6,166 bases of DNA from Sphingobacteriaceae bacterium (lineage in GTDB: Bacteria > Bacteroidota > Bacteroidia > B-17B0 > Aurantibacillaceae), in contig JAHEYE010000214.1 of NCBI GenBank assembly GCA_023251695.1, positions 1 to 6,166 on the forward strand, in the 5' to 3' direction. Shown piece by piece: positions 6,008 through 6,166 of this stretch. Made by a program: the position numbers and the translations under genes. How positions within the stretch are numbered: the stretch's first letter is position 1; every line of letters begins with the position of its first letter. The notes below the pieces were generated by a model that made no database searches, was not told the DNA's origin, and was given only the letters and a program-made list of their open reading frames with translations.

Positions 6008-6119
6008 AGGGCATTAAAAACCCTGAGCTTTGACACTAAATCAACTGAGAAAAGTCATTTTGACTGGGGGAATATTAAAAAGCGGACGGAATGGCTTTTC
6101 TATAGAGGGATTCGTTTTG

Positions 6120-6166
6120 ACCCCTCTGCTTATCCGCCTGAGGCGGATTGAAGCTGTCTCCCTTTA
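6120..6166 (+). repeat. Partial second copy of the palindromic element found at 1220-1359, cut by the window end
   Basis: acccctctgc (6120-6129) equals 1220-1229. It is followed by a strong hairpin, atccgcc/ggcggat (6132-6138 with 6142-6148), extended by gctt/aagc (6128-6131 with 6151-6154). Then gctgtctcccttta (6153-6166) matches 1252-1266 except for one inserted base in the other copy. The ends are conserved while the hairpin sequence differs but keeps its pairing. The remainder lies beyond the window. It sits about 170 bases upstream of clpB. Confidence 0.8.

Noticed and set aside
5949..6119. CIRCE operator for HrcA control of clpB
   Set aside because: No TTAGCACTC-N9-GAGTGCTAA-like repeat is present; agtca/tgact at 6053-6065 and aggg/ccct at 6008-6024 are only short chance-size hairpins.

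Overview
The window looks like chromosomal DNA of a member of the Bacteroidota. The evidence is an AT-rich coding style, starts without Shine-Dalgarno sequences, a promoter candidate of the TTTG / TAnnTTTG type, a ClpB of typical Bacteroidota appearance, and many short exported proteins. No rank below phylum can be supported. There are no phage, plasmid, transposase or CRISPR genes.

Layout. Bases 1-202 hold a truncated tandem array that runs into a roughly 110-bp palindromic intergenic element. Next is a plus-strand gene for an outer-membrane lipid A 3'-O-deacylase of the LpxR family (255-1220). A second, differently built palindromic element (1220-1359) follows, abutting its stop codon. A small exported protein of unknown function (1447-1800) has the best promoter candidate of the window in front of it. 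A 254-bp spacer (1801-2054) is unusually rich in small inverted and direct repeats and contains a cloverleaf-like GC-rich segment. Then come a short exported protein with 20 cysteines arranged as a Cys-lined four-helix bundle (Csp/DUF326-like, probable Cu(I) binder; 2055-2477), a strong intrinsic terminator (2498-2541), and an exported or membrane-anchored SRPBCC-fold protein (2571-3206). The convergent minus-strand gene clpB (3351-5948) fills most of the right half. Its upstream region ends in a partial second copy of the 1220-type element (6120-6166), cut by the window edge.

How the genes fit together. They do not form one operon: the plus-strand genes are separated by palindromic elements, a terminator and long spacers, and clpB faces them. 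The plus-strand genes share a predicted envelope destination (lipid A remodelling, an exported metal-binding protein, two exported proteins of unknown role), while clpB is a cytoplasmic stress chaperone. I see no evidence of a new multi-gene system. The items most worth a second look are the exported Csp-like cysteine bundle, the families of palindromic intergenic elements, and the structured spacer at 1801-2054.
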